Source of the DNA: Eimeria necatrix
Taxonomy: Eukaryota; Apicomplexa; Conoidasida; Eucoccidiorida; Eimeriidae
Assembly: GCF_000499385.1 (NCBI RefSeq)
Contig: NW_013651842.1
Location: 1-12,329 of the forward strand
DNA: 12,329 bases
Direction: 5' to 3'
In this document: piece by piece, positions 1 through 7,999 of the stretch
Layout: every line of letters starts with the position of its first letter
Position numbering within the stretch: position 1 is the stretch's first letter
The notes under the pieces: generated by a model
The model's input: only the letters and a program-made list of their open reading frames with translations
The model's database searches: none
Told to the model about the DNA's origin: nothing
Made by a program: the position numbers and the translations under genes

Positions 1-60
1 AGTATTTTGTGCAGTGGCGGAGTGTGAGGGTTTGGTGGAAGATGTTGTGGAGATGGGGAG
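1..60 (+). repeat. 60-bp exact direct repeat, copy 1
   Basis: This copy begins agtattttgtgcagtggcgg and matches 458-517 base for base. The left limit is the window edge, so the true match may extend further upstream. An exact match of 60 bases cannot be chance even in G-rich DNA, so it reflects recent duplication or homogenisation. Confidence 0.95.
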
Positions 61-457
61 GGCGAGTGGACCGTCCTCGTTGGGTGGTGCTGTTAATGCG
101 TCGGCGGTGTTGTGGCTTGGGTAGTTATGCGGGACGTTGTGAGCGGGTGTGAGGTGGTTGGAAAGCAGGAGGGGCAGTTTTGGTGGGACCAAAGATGGTT
201 GGGTGTGCGAGGGAGGGTTTGGATGTAGCGGAAGAGGGCCGTCAGGGCGCAGATGAGGAGAAGGCGGATTTAGGAGTGGGGAGCGTTTGGGTTTTGTGGG
301 GGAGAGCTTGCGTGCAGCCGGAGACAGTGGGTTTGTGTCGAAGGAGCGGGTCATGAGTGTTGGGGTAGAGCGAGGGCGTGCGTGAGTGGTGGTGTGTGTT
401 GGGTGTGGGGTGGTGGCGTTGGGGTGTTTGCGGAGTTTGGCGTCGGGAGTGCGTTGG

Positions 458-517
458 AGTATTTTGTGCAGTGGCGGAGTGTGAGGGTTTGGTGGAAGAT
501 GTTGTGGAGATGGGGAG
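458..517 (+). repeat. 60-bp exact direct repeat, copy 2 (truncated satellite unit)
   Basis: This is the second copy of the 60-bp repeat. The G-rich composition stops at its right end, so it appears to be the broken last unit of the satellite, joined to unrelated mixed-composition DNA. Confidence 0.95.
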
Positions 518-1584
518 TGGAGCTAACAGCTTGTAGGTTTAGATATGTCGCAGTGTCATCTTGATTTACTGTGGAGTAGCATGAAACGTACGTGCCTGCT
601 GCGCCGAATTTGTTTGCTTTGAGCATCGAAAGTAAACAGTAGTGAGTCAAAAGCAACGCGCGTCCTGTACAGAACATTGGCTGTATCTGGTTCCATTGTG
701 AAGGGTTGCGCATTGCGAGTTTGGCGCCTGCTCGAGCATTTTATATTTACTCATCAAGTGGAAGAGCCCAGTAACAGCCCCTTGCAGCTTCACTACTCTT
801 TTGGTGCTAGGTGGCTTAGCTTTATAGTCAAGACGTAGGAATTTGTTTTCTAAAGCGACCGCATCGTTGCGCTTTTGAACTTATTATTTCGTGGGGATGC
901 GAAAAAATGAGTTTTTCGTCAATATTCTGTTGGTTGTGCTGTGCTTGTACATGTATATGTGCTGCGTAGGAAGGCAGTTCAAACGAAGCTGGAGCTGAAT
1001 ACTTATGCAAGCATAGGTGGTGCAAAGTAGACCTGCCACAGCCGGTTGGGCACTGCCAGCTTGTGGGTTTGCAGTGTTAAAAGGCCATCAGTGATCAAAA
1101 CTGAATGAAGCTGTTCCTCGAACTTCGCTCTCCAGAAAGCCCTTTCTCCTCCTAGTGTATCAACAGCAACCCTGTGTCGATGCGTAACGGCAGAAAATAG
1201 TTGCAACAGCATGTAATCAGCTTTCAGTGTCATTTTAAATAATAGGACCTGAGTCTATATCTTCTTGCTGCTGAAGAAAGTGCGCATAAATCTTACTGGG
1301 AACTCTACTGAAACGCACTGTCAGCAATTCCACGATTATTCAAGACAAGTTCCGATTTTAATGAAAGCCATCGTTACGTGGCAGAGTGATTTCACCAAAT
1401 GAACTAGGTAAAAAATATAGCGGTTACTTGCCCCAGTACACGCATTGCTCACTGATGTGGTGATTCGCGTACGCAAAATGCTACAGAAAACATCACGGCA
1501 AGACACCTTTTCATTTATGGAAATATGCTTTTGAAAGGCAACATATTCAGCGAGCAAACCGTATGCGTTTGCAGACGCATTTGA
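518..1584. other. No gene recognised; mixed-composition DNA
   Basis: This stretch follows the satellite edge. Only short open frames of 65-76 codons are present, mostly on the minus strand (828-1025, 1003-1233, 1336-1557). They overlap one another, have unremarkable composition and match no protein I know. I see no tRNA, no tandem repeat and no long inverted repeat. Confidence 0.6.
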
Positions 1585-1608
1585 ACGCCGTTGGGTTGGC
1601 GTTTTTCA

Positions 1609-1869
1609 ATGTCTCGTTCAGGTCGTGCACGTAGGGGCATACGTCGGTGCACAAGGGGCTTTAAAGTGCCGTGTATGCCCGTTTTCTTGGGCTTCTCATT
1701 TTTGCAAACAAAAGAATGCTTAGTTCCTGCGCTTTTCCCTGGAGGAATCGCGTTTGCGGTTCTCTTTCTCAGGACACTCGTGGCTATTGTAGCCTCCCTA
1801 ATTAGAGAGCTAGCTTTAGACGTTACCGGTGAAAAATTATATTGGAACTTTGGAGCTACGCTGGAATAG
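1609..1869 (+). CDS. Doubtful small ORF, 86 aa, basic N-terminus and hydrophobic segment
   Basis: I do not recognise this protein. The frame is open from 1585, and the first ATG is at 1609. The translation starts with a strongly basic stretch (about residues 3-19, eight or more Arg/Lys), then has a hydrophobic segment around residues 44-66 (PGGIAFAVLFLRTLVAIVAS), and ends LYWNFGATLE before TAG. A basic leader plus one hydrophobic helix would suit a small membrane or organelle-targeted protein, but composition alone can give this. G is first base in about a third of codons and purine in about 55%, a weak coding signal. The opposite strand is open over 1515-1877, so coding may lie on the other strand or on neither. 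No promoter or splice site decides the matter. Confidence 0.15.
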   Translation: MSRSGRARRGIRRCTRGFKVPCMPVFLGFSFLQTKECLVPALFPGGIAFAVLFLRTLVAIVASLIRELALDVTGEKLYWNFGATLE

Positions 1870-1877
1870 ATCGACAC

Positions 1878-3327
1878 CTAATCGAGTTTTTTGCTAGCGG
1901 AGGGTGTGCACATATTGTTTTGCCATGTTGACTAGCCAAGTGGTTAGCGCTGCTTCAACGTTCAGGGAGTGCGCTAAATGCCTCATCGAGAAGCTTTATC
2001 TCGCTGCTTTGGGCAAAGCACGTCACACGATTTTGGCCTTATTATGTGAAATGTGGTCTGCTTGGATGCAACATTTTCTCCTAGCTCTACGCACGCCAAC
2101 ATCTTGTCACCTGTAGAGATCTTTTGCATGCTAGTAACTATGGGCAATGCCATCAAGATCTCTGCATGAGCAGCTTGCAGATTAGTGGCCACTGTTTGGG
2201 GCTCGTGGAGAGAAAACAGACGCATCTCTGTATACTGTTCTTGTGTTCTTGCAGTTGTACAAACCCACGGTCTTATGACTGACGAGCGAATATTCCATTC
2301 TTCTGTTCTGTTTCAGAAGTCATCTCGTCAAATCCTCTTCCTTTTATTCGCATGTAAATAGACGCTGATTGAGAAAGACGTTTGAATGGGTGACTATAAT
2401 GCTCCTGGAAGCGCTGCAACACGTAGCTTTCTTTGTTTCGAGTATTCACAGCTCGTGAGCTTATGTCTACGGGCAAGGCATTGACTCCATCCAAATCCTG
2501 CTTTTTGAGGTCTTTTCTACCACCTGTTTTATTCCGAATAAATAAGCAGAATGACGGGCTGCATCCCTGAGAGCTGGCAGAAGGCTGCAGCCCTTCTTCG
2601 CACTGTTCGTTCTAATGCTGTGTGGTTTTTTGCATACAATGCGAAAACTTCTTCAGTGTCACATTTTACGCCTAAAGTATGTTTGTTATTCCTGTGCAAT
2701 AGCTATGTTATGCGCAGTGAGAGCAACTTTGTTCAGTCTATCGGAAAACTGTGGCCGTAAAACGTGCGCCAGTGTTTCTTTGGCTTTCCAGATGCAGATT
2801 GTCACTCTACCAAATGCATGCTGAGACTGCTTGAGCTTTTTGCTTTCAGAATTTGCTGGTAATGTGACAACGTTGGACGATTTGTGGATTCGCGGCTGAT
2901 GTCATTGGTAGGCGAATTCGCAGTGCAACGCGTTATTACGTCACAATGCGCTATGCTTATCTTCCATCTGGCTGATTACTCATCAAGGCGTTCACTAGCG
3001 AATAGCGCGTGCTGCGACCAAACGTGAGCAGAATGACGTCGTTCGATGTTCGCGTGAATGTAATGCCTGCACGGTTTCCACGCGGACTCAAAATGCTAGC
3101 TTGTACGTCGAAACCCCAGCTGCTGTTTCTGTTTTGTATCGGCATTTTTCTTCGCATTGATTTAAACGTTTGCATGCGCACCAGGTGGACCAAACAGCAC
3201 ACAAAAAACGCCAGGACTATTTTAGGTAGGCGGCCAATGCAGTATTGATGATGACAAGCTGTAAGCGCGGCAGATCAGCAGGTAGCAGGTATCGACGACT
3301 TTAGAGGGTTTCAGGTCGCACTTCTAA
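1878..3327. other. No gene recognised
   Basis: Only short, mutually overlapping frames of 69-81 codons occur on both strands (for example 1904-2116 plus, 1983-2225 minus, 2551-2760 plus, 3009-3248 plus against 2957-3202 minus). None has a recognisable motif. An AATAAA lies near 2536 and a 10-bp palindrome ggctgcagcc near 2584. Neither is unusual for the length. Confidence 0.55.
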
Positions 3328-3393
3328 CTGTTAAAGCAAGTATGTTGACGGAGTAAATATCTGTTAAAGAAAGTGTATTGACGGAGTAAATAT
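3328..3393 (+). repeat. Tandem duplication, 2 x 33 bp
   Basis: The unit at 3328-3360 (ctgttaaagcaagtatgttg...) is followed with no gap by a second at 3361-3393 (ctgttaaagaaagtgtattg...). They agree at 30 of 33 positions; the differences are at unit positions 10, 15 and 17. Both end gacggagtaaatat. It lies in DNA without an open frame and appears only here in the window. Three differences mean it is not brand new. A local replication-slippage duplication is the simplest reading; a paired protein-binding site is possible but unsupported. Confidence 0.92.
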
Positions 3394-4109
3394 ACCCTCT
3401 AAGGATGTCTACAAGCATTTTGCTCGAGCGTACGACTACCGTCTATAGATGCCGTTTGCTTTAACCTCCTGTAGTCAGCTACAGATGAGGTATTTTGAAA
3501 TCAAGGATAGTGTCATCGCACCTACAATGCTTTCCAGATCGCTAGGCGCAGAAAAAAGGAAAGAGCTGACTATTTGTGCCTTGTTGCGTGGCAAATGCTT
3601 TTAAATGCAGCGTTCATAGCATGACTGAGAAAATGCGAATACGGATAACAACTCAACAGTTTTATTCTAAAGGATTCAGCACGAATCCAATGTGCAAGAT
3701 GACTGTGTCAAACATTCAATCACACACGGCCTAGGTGCATCAATCATTCGCAACTTTTTCGATAGTTCTTTTGTTAGAGCTTCAAAAGTCGATTTCTTCT
3801 TTATTATAAGAACTTTTTATTGGCTATTTTACGTAATTTGAAGAGGCATTGTTTGAATGCGAATCGTCCTTTGTCAACGTGTAAGTATGCAAGGGCATGG
3901 GACCTCGTGCCGTTTCATTCTTCAGTTGATATTTCTTGATTGTCTTGGTGTGCAAGTGCGTAAATGGGGCATATTGACTAGCATCAAGATCATGCTCTTC
4001 AAATCTTATGCAGGCAGGTTCTCCTGCGATACCGCACTTTTAGATATGGACAGGATTGGCGATGTTTTATGAGGGAGAGCCGCAGCAGCAAACCAGCAGC
4101 GAATGAGGT
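3394..4109. other. No gene recognised
   Basis: The region is stop-rich in all frames. The one frame above 60 codons (3857-4072, plus, ATG start) has no recognisable motif and contains a donor-like GTAAGT at 3881. Around 3781-3840 the sequence is AT-rich. Confidence 0.55.
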
Positions 4110-4133
4110 AAACAGGATCTGAAAAGCCTGTTT
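4110..4133. repeat. Small hairpin followed by a T run
   Basis: The arms aaacagg (4110-4116) and cctgttt (4127-4133) are perfect complements of 7 bp around a 10-nt loop, followed by two more T. This resembles a bacterial intrinsic terminator, but nothing upstream looks like a bacterial gene and a 7-bp inverted repeat is expected by chance several times in this length. It is listed only as a structure. Confidence 0.4.
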
Positions 4134-4163
4134 TTAAACATCCCAAAGGCCCATATTATCTCC

Positions 4164-4210
4164 TTAATTCACTGTTTAATATTTTTTAAATTTATTCTAT
4201 AATTTTAATT
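4164..4210. other. AT-rich patch (43 of 47 bases A/T)
   Basis: Only 4 of 47 bases are G or C, in sharp contrast with the surroundings. It includes ttaatattttttaaattta. It could be an easily melted element, a matrix-attachment-like patch or an old poly(A)/T-rich remnant, but it is short and no function is supported. Confidence 0.6.
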
Positions 4211-5192
4211 GCCTTCCTCAGAAATGAGCCCGGTTGCCGCTTCGTTGCTGTGCTGATCGCTACAGGAAGTGCGCTTGATGAGGGCATGTTTAATAAGCCA
4301 CTGGCGCCCGGAAAAACTGTAGAGCATTCACACGAAGCTCTGTTGGAACGATTCTTCATGTAGCGTTCGTTTCGTTAAAATTCAGCTGACCAGTTTCGAA
4401 CCAGGCACGATCACAGGAATAGTAAATCTTTTCCATTTGTTGTAAATACTCTATGCGCTGTACACCGAGCACTGCAGATTGGCAGGAACGTGCTGCGAAG
4501 AAAATATGGAGAAGCACGTGCTGAAATCTTCCCACAATTTCACAAAGCTCAGTTTAAGACGATGAAGTTTCGACGTTACCACTGAAGTGCATGGCGTCGC
4601 GGTACATCTGGATGACTAGATATGCGCTGCCCTGTTGAGTTCATGAGGAAACAGGACACTGCGTTTGCCGTTCATGTGTACGTTGGTACTTGATTGGATT
4701 GTCGGATGCAAGGGTTTCGCGTGCTGCCTAAACAGATCCCAGACGACATAAATGAAAATATATTGGGTACACATGTCTTGGGTTAACAAGAATGACGGAA
4801 CTGACAGGTTGTAGGCTCGCCAGCAGAATTTGTATCGAAATTTGTCCAGACGATAATGTTTTCAATTTTGTCTTATTCCTTTGCTTAATTGCAAGCTGAA
4901 AGAGTTTTCTGTATACCCAAGCAGTGTTGCGCATCTTTGCCGCGCAATCAGCGGCTAAATCCGTCTCATTTTGCGGCATAAGTCCTTCTGTTGTGTTTCA
5001 GCCTTGCGTATTTAGGGTGTGAGTCTCTTTATCGAGCTAGAAGTTTCTTTTCATATCGTGCAAGTGTGGACAAACGCTCATGACAGTTGCATTTTGTCGT
5101 AAGCTGTGCTGACCAGGTCGGTTCACTCATGTTCATGGAACAGCACATGCGCGTTTCGCTATGCCTGAGGATGCGCTGAAAGTCGGTTTTAC
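4211..5192. other. No gene recognised
   Basis: Almost no open frame exceeds 60 codons. The exceptions, both on the minus strand, are 4728-4979 (83 codons) and 5029-5277 (82 codons, entering the next region). Neither has a known motif. I found no repeat or RNA gene. Confidence 0.55.
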
Positions 5193-6167
5193 ATGCAGGT
5201 CGACACAATTTGCCCATTCCACGATGGGCGAATTGATGATGCATCGAACAAGATTTCCCGTGGTGATACATGTTCACATATTTTTGAGAACAGTCGGATG
5301 TTATCTGGCGCTATAATTTTTGCACAAATAAATTCTCACCCGCACCAGATTACATGTAACTTTGTGCACCAAAACGCCGATTCCACTAATGAACAAGCTC
5401 ATGCAGTCAGGCTCGTTGCATTTCTAAATTCCAACGTCCATAGAAAATCTTGCGATAAATAGAACACTAATTAGGGCTCAACCCTGTATGTTGGACCGTG
5501 TTCCGCATTTCTAGAGTGTACGCGTGCTTTCACAGAAGCCTGCTTGACCCTAATTCGCTGTCAATGTTTTTAGATGGTTTAGAAAGAGTGAACGTGAATT
5601 TTAAGTGTCCTGGTTCCATATTAAGTGGAATTTGTGGAGGCTGTGCTTGTATATCGAGTGACTGGATGCCTGAGATCATGTGCGGTTAGATATTTCAATC
5701 CTGCAAATGAATACTGAACATCAAACAGCATCAACGCCATCTACCAGAAAAGTTTGCAATATGCACGGCGGCTCAGCGAATCACGTTTTCTGTTGTGCCT
5801 CTTCAATGTAAAAAGAGGGTCTCAGGTCCTGCCACGTGGGTTGATCGAATCTCATCTCCAGTGCTATTATCGCGGCTTTTGTTGGAAACTCTCCGCGAAG
5901 TTGCACGAATGGAGTCTAGATGAGCCTAGACGCCACGATCGGTGTAGACAACACCATGGGTGTGAATACATACTGGGTTAGGCGTCATGCGTATAATGTT
6001 CGGCGCAGCGACATTGTCGGGCCACCGTAAATATGCTAGGAAAGCATCGAAAAGCGCTCTCTGTTGCTCCAGGAAGTACGTCGCTTAAGCGGAGCTCACG
6101 TTGTGCCAAACTGCTAACTTCGTAGCACTGCAGTAGAGCGCACACAAGGATCATTACGACGGTGGGA

Positions 6168-6457
6168 ATGCCACGCCATCTCCGAGCACTTGTAAAGCTC
6201 TATGAGCTAGTGTTGTGCGGACAAAAGTTAACACAGCATTTGCGCCCTTTCAGGCAGGCATGGATTATCCAATTGTGCCAGATAGTGTGTTTCACGTCGA
6301 GAATTTGCTTGCCTCTTGATGAATGGTTTTTGAAATCGGGAGCACTCGACAAGCCAGCTTTTGGTCTTTGTCTGCAGGCTAGGGAACATGAAAACGCTGG
6401 AAGGCGAGTCAGCGCAGATGCGGGGACGTCGCAAGTTAGCTACGGAGCAGGTCTGCT
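6168..6457 (+). CDS. Candidate exon, unknown protein, ending at a GTGAGT donor
   Basis: I do not recognise the product. From ATG at 6168 the frame runs 97 codons to TGA at 6459-6461. That TGA is part of GTGAGT (6458-6463), a consensus splice donor, so a real exon could end at 6457 and leave two bases of a codon. In the last 47 codons G is the first base in 21 and purine in 29, a coding-like bias missing from the first half. The translation starts MPRHLRALVKLYELVLCGQK and has no signal peptide or clear membrane helix. One acceptor that keeps a frame open is at 6516 (ccacag), giving a second exon 6517-6670 and an unusually short 59-nt intron. The minus strand is also open at 6228-6503. Seven donor-like GTGAGT/GTAAGT words exist elsewhere in the window, so coincidence is quite possible. 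Confidence 0.22.
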
Positions 6458-6670
6458 GTGAGTCGAGCCGTTCGAATCGGGCTAGAGGCACTGGCTGGTG
6501 CAACGATTTGCCACAGGGAGTACGTCTGCTCTTCGCAAACCTTGTGCCGTGGAAGCACTACTCTTGACAAACGGCATTGTCCACTTCCAGTGAAAAATAG
6601 CAGTTTAGTCTTCTTCGTAACCAGATTGCAAGCTGATTTTAAATTTGCTCGTATGAAGTGTCCCCTCTAG

Positions 6671-6867
6671 AATTGCGGCAGAAAGGTTCCGGATCAACTA
6701 CTGCAGACGTTCAAGTTTTAGAGGAACACTTTTTTGCGTCTGCATCAGATTGTATTAGAACGGAACAGGATCCATGTTTGGCTAGCCGATGGCAAACGGT
6801 CGATGGAAGAGTACAGGTTTTCGTGTGTGTGAAACTTTGCGATTTTGTATTTACCCCCTTTAAATAA
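6671..6867 (+). CDS. Candidate terminal exon, stop codon inside an AATAAA
   Basis: The frame is open from 6643 to TAA at 6865-6867 but lacks an ATG near its start. A pyrimidine-rich acceptor-like sequence, tcccctctag, ends at 6670, so an exon could begin at 6671. About 58% of codons start with a purine and about a third with G, and acidic and basic residues are balanced (for example TTADVQVLEEHF, QTVDGRVQVFV). The stop overlaps AATAAA (6863-6868), and a T-rich stretch follows. A signal that close to the stop would be short for most eukaryotes. The product is not recognised. The phase does not match a direct join from the candidate donor at 6458, so the two are not simply consecutive exons. 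Confidence 0.17.
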
Positions 6868-6898
6868 AAGCAAAGTTTGTTTTTAATCAAGTAGTTGG

Positions 6899-6904
6899 TA
6901 TATA
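6899..6904 (+). promoter_or_regulatory. TATA-like element (TATATA)
   Basis: TATATA, within ggtatatagg (6897-6906), lies 40 bp upstream of the ATG at 6944. The spacing would allow a short 5' leader if transcription began around 6930. A six-base AT word is expected by chance several times per window, so the call rests only on its position before an interesting open frame. Confidence 0.12.
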
Positions 6905-6943
6905 GGAGCTTTTGGATAGAGTGCTCTTGGGTGAGCTTTAATC

Positions 6944-7198
6944 ATGCATGCCTGTGGATTACGTGTTGATTTTTTCTTGCTGGTTTTACTTATTTTCCTT
7001 TGCCTGTCTCACACCACCTCCAAAAGAGGAAAAGGGATTAACATGGTCACGTGCACCTCAGGAAATGTTAAGTGCGCGGATAGAAGCTGTACACACCGTC
7101 AGTTTGGGCAATCCGGCGGTATTCGAAAGAATGAACACTATAAAATGCGCGATGTGCATCACAATTGTCTTTTCCAGCCAGTACGTGTCCTTCATTAA
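6944..7198 (+). CDS. Candidate small secreted basic peptide with four cysteines, 84 aa
   Basis: I recognise no family. The first ATG (6944) has A at -3. The translation opens with a signal-peptide pattern: a short n-region with Arg7, a hydrophobic core at about residues 10-21 (FFLLVLLIFLCL), then SHTTS. KRGKG follows at 27-31, with dibasic Lys-Arg at 27-28. The remaining part is basic and hydrophilic with Cys at 37, 44, 49 and 75. Codons after the signal start with a purine in 36 of 61, and 52 of all 84 end in a pyrimidine, an RNY-like pattern. Two cautions apply. The frame four bases downstream (ATG 6948, 88 aa) is also open with a hydrophobic start. The T-rich tract 6969-7020 makes any frame hydrophobic, and it could instead be the polypyrimidine tract of a 3' splice site with an exon from about 7027 to 7210. 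A TATA-like word is at 6899. Confidence 0.22.
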   Translation: MHACGLRVDFFLLVLLIFLCLSHTTSKRGKGINMVTCTSGNVKCADRSCTHRQFGQSGGIRKNEHYKMRDVHHNCLFQPVRVLH

Positions 7199-7210
7199 AA
7201 GAGATATGTG

Positions 7211-7216
7211 GTAAGA
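7211..7216 (+). promoter_or_regulatory. Possible splice donor GTAAGA
   Basis: GTAAGA at 7211-7216 supplies the TAA that closes the frame beginning at 6948, so that frame reads open up to a donor. In that frame 43 of 67 codons after codon 21 begin with a purine. Acceptors that keep the downstream frame open include tgtag ending at 7345, which would join to the frame ending TGA at 7469. GTAAGA also occurs at 8009, 8415 and 8977, about the number expected by chance. Confidence 0.2.
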
Positions 7217-7348
7217 AAACGCTCAGTGCAACATGCATCATGCATTGATTTTTGCCTCGATGTCTGCCCGAACAAAAGGTTCTGTGGAGCCGACTTCCAA
7301 TTTTCGCGTGGTCCTACAGCCGGCACAAATTCTTGCCAAATGTAGGGC

Positions 7349-7366
7349 ATCGCCGAAGTCGGCGAT
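7349..7366. repeat. Inverted repeat, 8-bp arms, 2-nt spacer
   Basis: The arms atcgccga (7349-7356) and tcggcgat (7359-7366) are perfect complements around ag. The near-palindromic form suits a dimeric protein-binding site better than an RNA hairpin, since the loop is too short. About one or two inverted repeats of this arm length and close spacing are expected by chance here. Confidence 0.4.
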
Positions 7367-7999
7367 CGCTACAGTCAGCAGGCCAATGCAACGTTCTTTG
7401 ACTCAGCAAGAGCAGAGCCGAAGTAGAAGGTATTTATGGAGCAAACCTCCAAGGGAAATACTTCGTTGATATCTTCAAATAGAAGAATTTGCCGTTGTCG
7501 AGTCGATACCTATTCCACCTTCAGTCCGCCCGTGCTACCACTTGCGGTCTCCAAATGTTGTTTTCCTAAGACGCTGCAACAATATGTATCGTGTATGGCG
7601 TCGTGCTCTCTTTGCTGCGTGTGCAGCTCAATTTTGCTGCTGTAGAAGTGACGAGAGGATTGCTTCCACGCACCCGTTTTTTGCACGAGCGAGCCTCGTG
7701 GCTTGCATGATTATTTGTTTCACCATATCGAGAGTTGCCTACTACATGCTTGAGAAGCACAGACGCTGTATGTGTTAATTTACGGCTACATCAAGGAGTT
7801 CTTGCAACGCAAAGACACTCATGTGGCACTTTGGCATCGAACGTGGGTAAAAGCAAGGGCGCATTCTTCATCGAACTTCTGCGCGGTCCAGGTTGTGCGT
7901 TTGCTTATCTCCATTGATATTTTTGCTGTTTTCAAAAGGCACAGTATGCACGGCTACCCCATTGCTATCGCAGGCCACGACTTCGCAAGTCCAGTTTGA

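Larger units (their letters stand above)
1..517. repeat. Edge of G-rich satellite, period about 457 bp
   Basis: The 60 bases at 1-60 recur without a mismatch at 458-517, an offset of 457 bp. After the second copy the sequence diverges at once (position 61 reads ggcgag, position 518 reads tggagc). One full unit plus the first 60 bases of the next is therefore visible, as expected at the end of a tandem array. The plus strand is very G-biased: 29 G against 2 C in 1-60, and 35 G against 4 C in 361-420. A short internal word, agggtttgg, occurs at 27-35 and 214-222. Composition returns to normal within a few bases of 517. The exact duplication is seen; the wider array is inferred, because the sequence upstream of base 1 is not available. 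Dispersed rather than tandem copies are also possible. Confidence 0.75.
5193..7999 (+). other. Cluster of plus-strand open frames; candidate intron-containing region
   Basis: Plus-strand open stretches follow one another closely: 5193-5462 (ATG, 89 codons), 5471-5689, 5718-5981 (no ATG, 88 codons), 6168-6461 (ATG, 97 codons), 6658-6867, 6944-7198 and 6948-7214, 7233-7469 (ATG, 78 codons), 7436-7645, 7542-7778 and 7772-7999. Minus-strand frames are fewer here (6228-6503 and 7566-7760 are the main ones). Two of the plus frames stop inside a good splice-donor sequence (GTGAGT at 6458-6463, GTAAGA at 7211-7216). Taken together this is the best place for a multi-exon gene on the plus strand, but no frame has a recognisable domain and no unique splice chain follows from the sequence. 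Chance clustering is a real alternative. Confidence 0.25.

Noticed and set aside
27..490. AGGGTTT words (27-33, 214-220, 484-490) as telomere repeats
   Set aside because: They are single, widely spaced units inside a G-rich satellite, with no tandem run of a telomere motif. The GGGTTA words in the 12235-12276 repeat are likewise isolated within a 14-bp unit.
351..713. 120-codon minus-strand frame across the second satellite copy
   Set aside because: Its Pro/Thr/His-rich tail is the translated complement of the G/T-rich satellite, and the frame crosses the satellite boundary. Not a believable gene.
3248..3254. C/D snoRNA C-box-like atgatga
   Set aside because: No CTGA D box follows within about 90 nt and no terminal stem is visible. 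The similar words at 12028 and 9682 (minus) also lack a suitable D box.
4110..4133. Bacterial-type intrinsic terminator
   Set aside because: The stem is only 7 bp, there is no bacterial gene upstream, and the window looks eukaryotic.
5250..5263. Resemblance to the U5 snRNA segment aagatttcc-gtgg
   Set aside because: The invariant U5 loop sequence (GCCTTTTAC) is absent just upstream, there is an extra C, and no stem closes around it.
6465..6482. tRNA T-arm-like gttcgaatc (B-box-like)
   Set aside because: The flanking bases do not form a 5-bp T stem (a G-G mismatch at the fourth pair), and no D arm, anticodon arm or acceptor stem is found at the right spacing.
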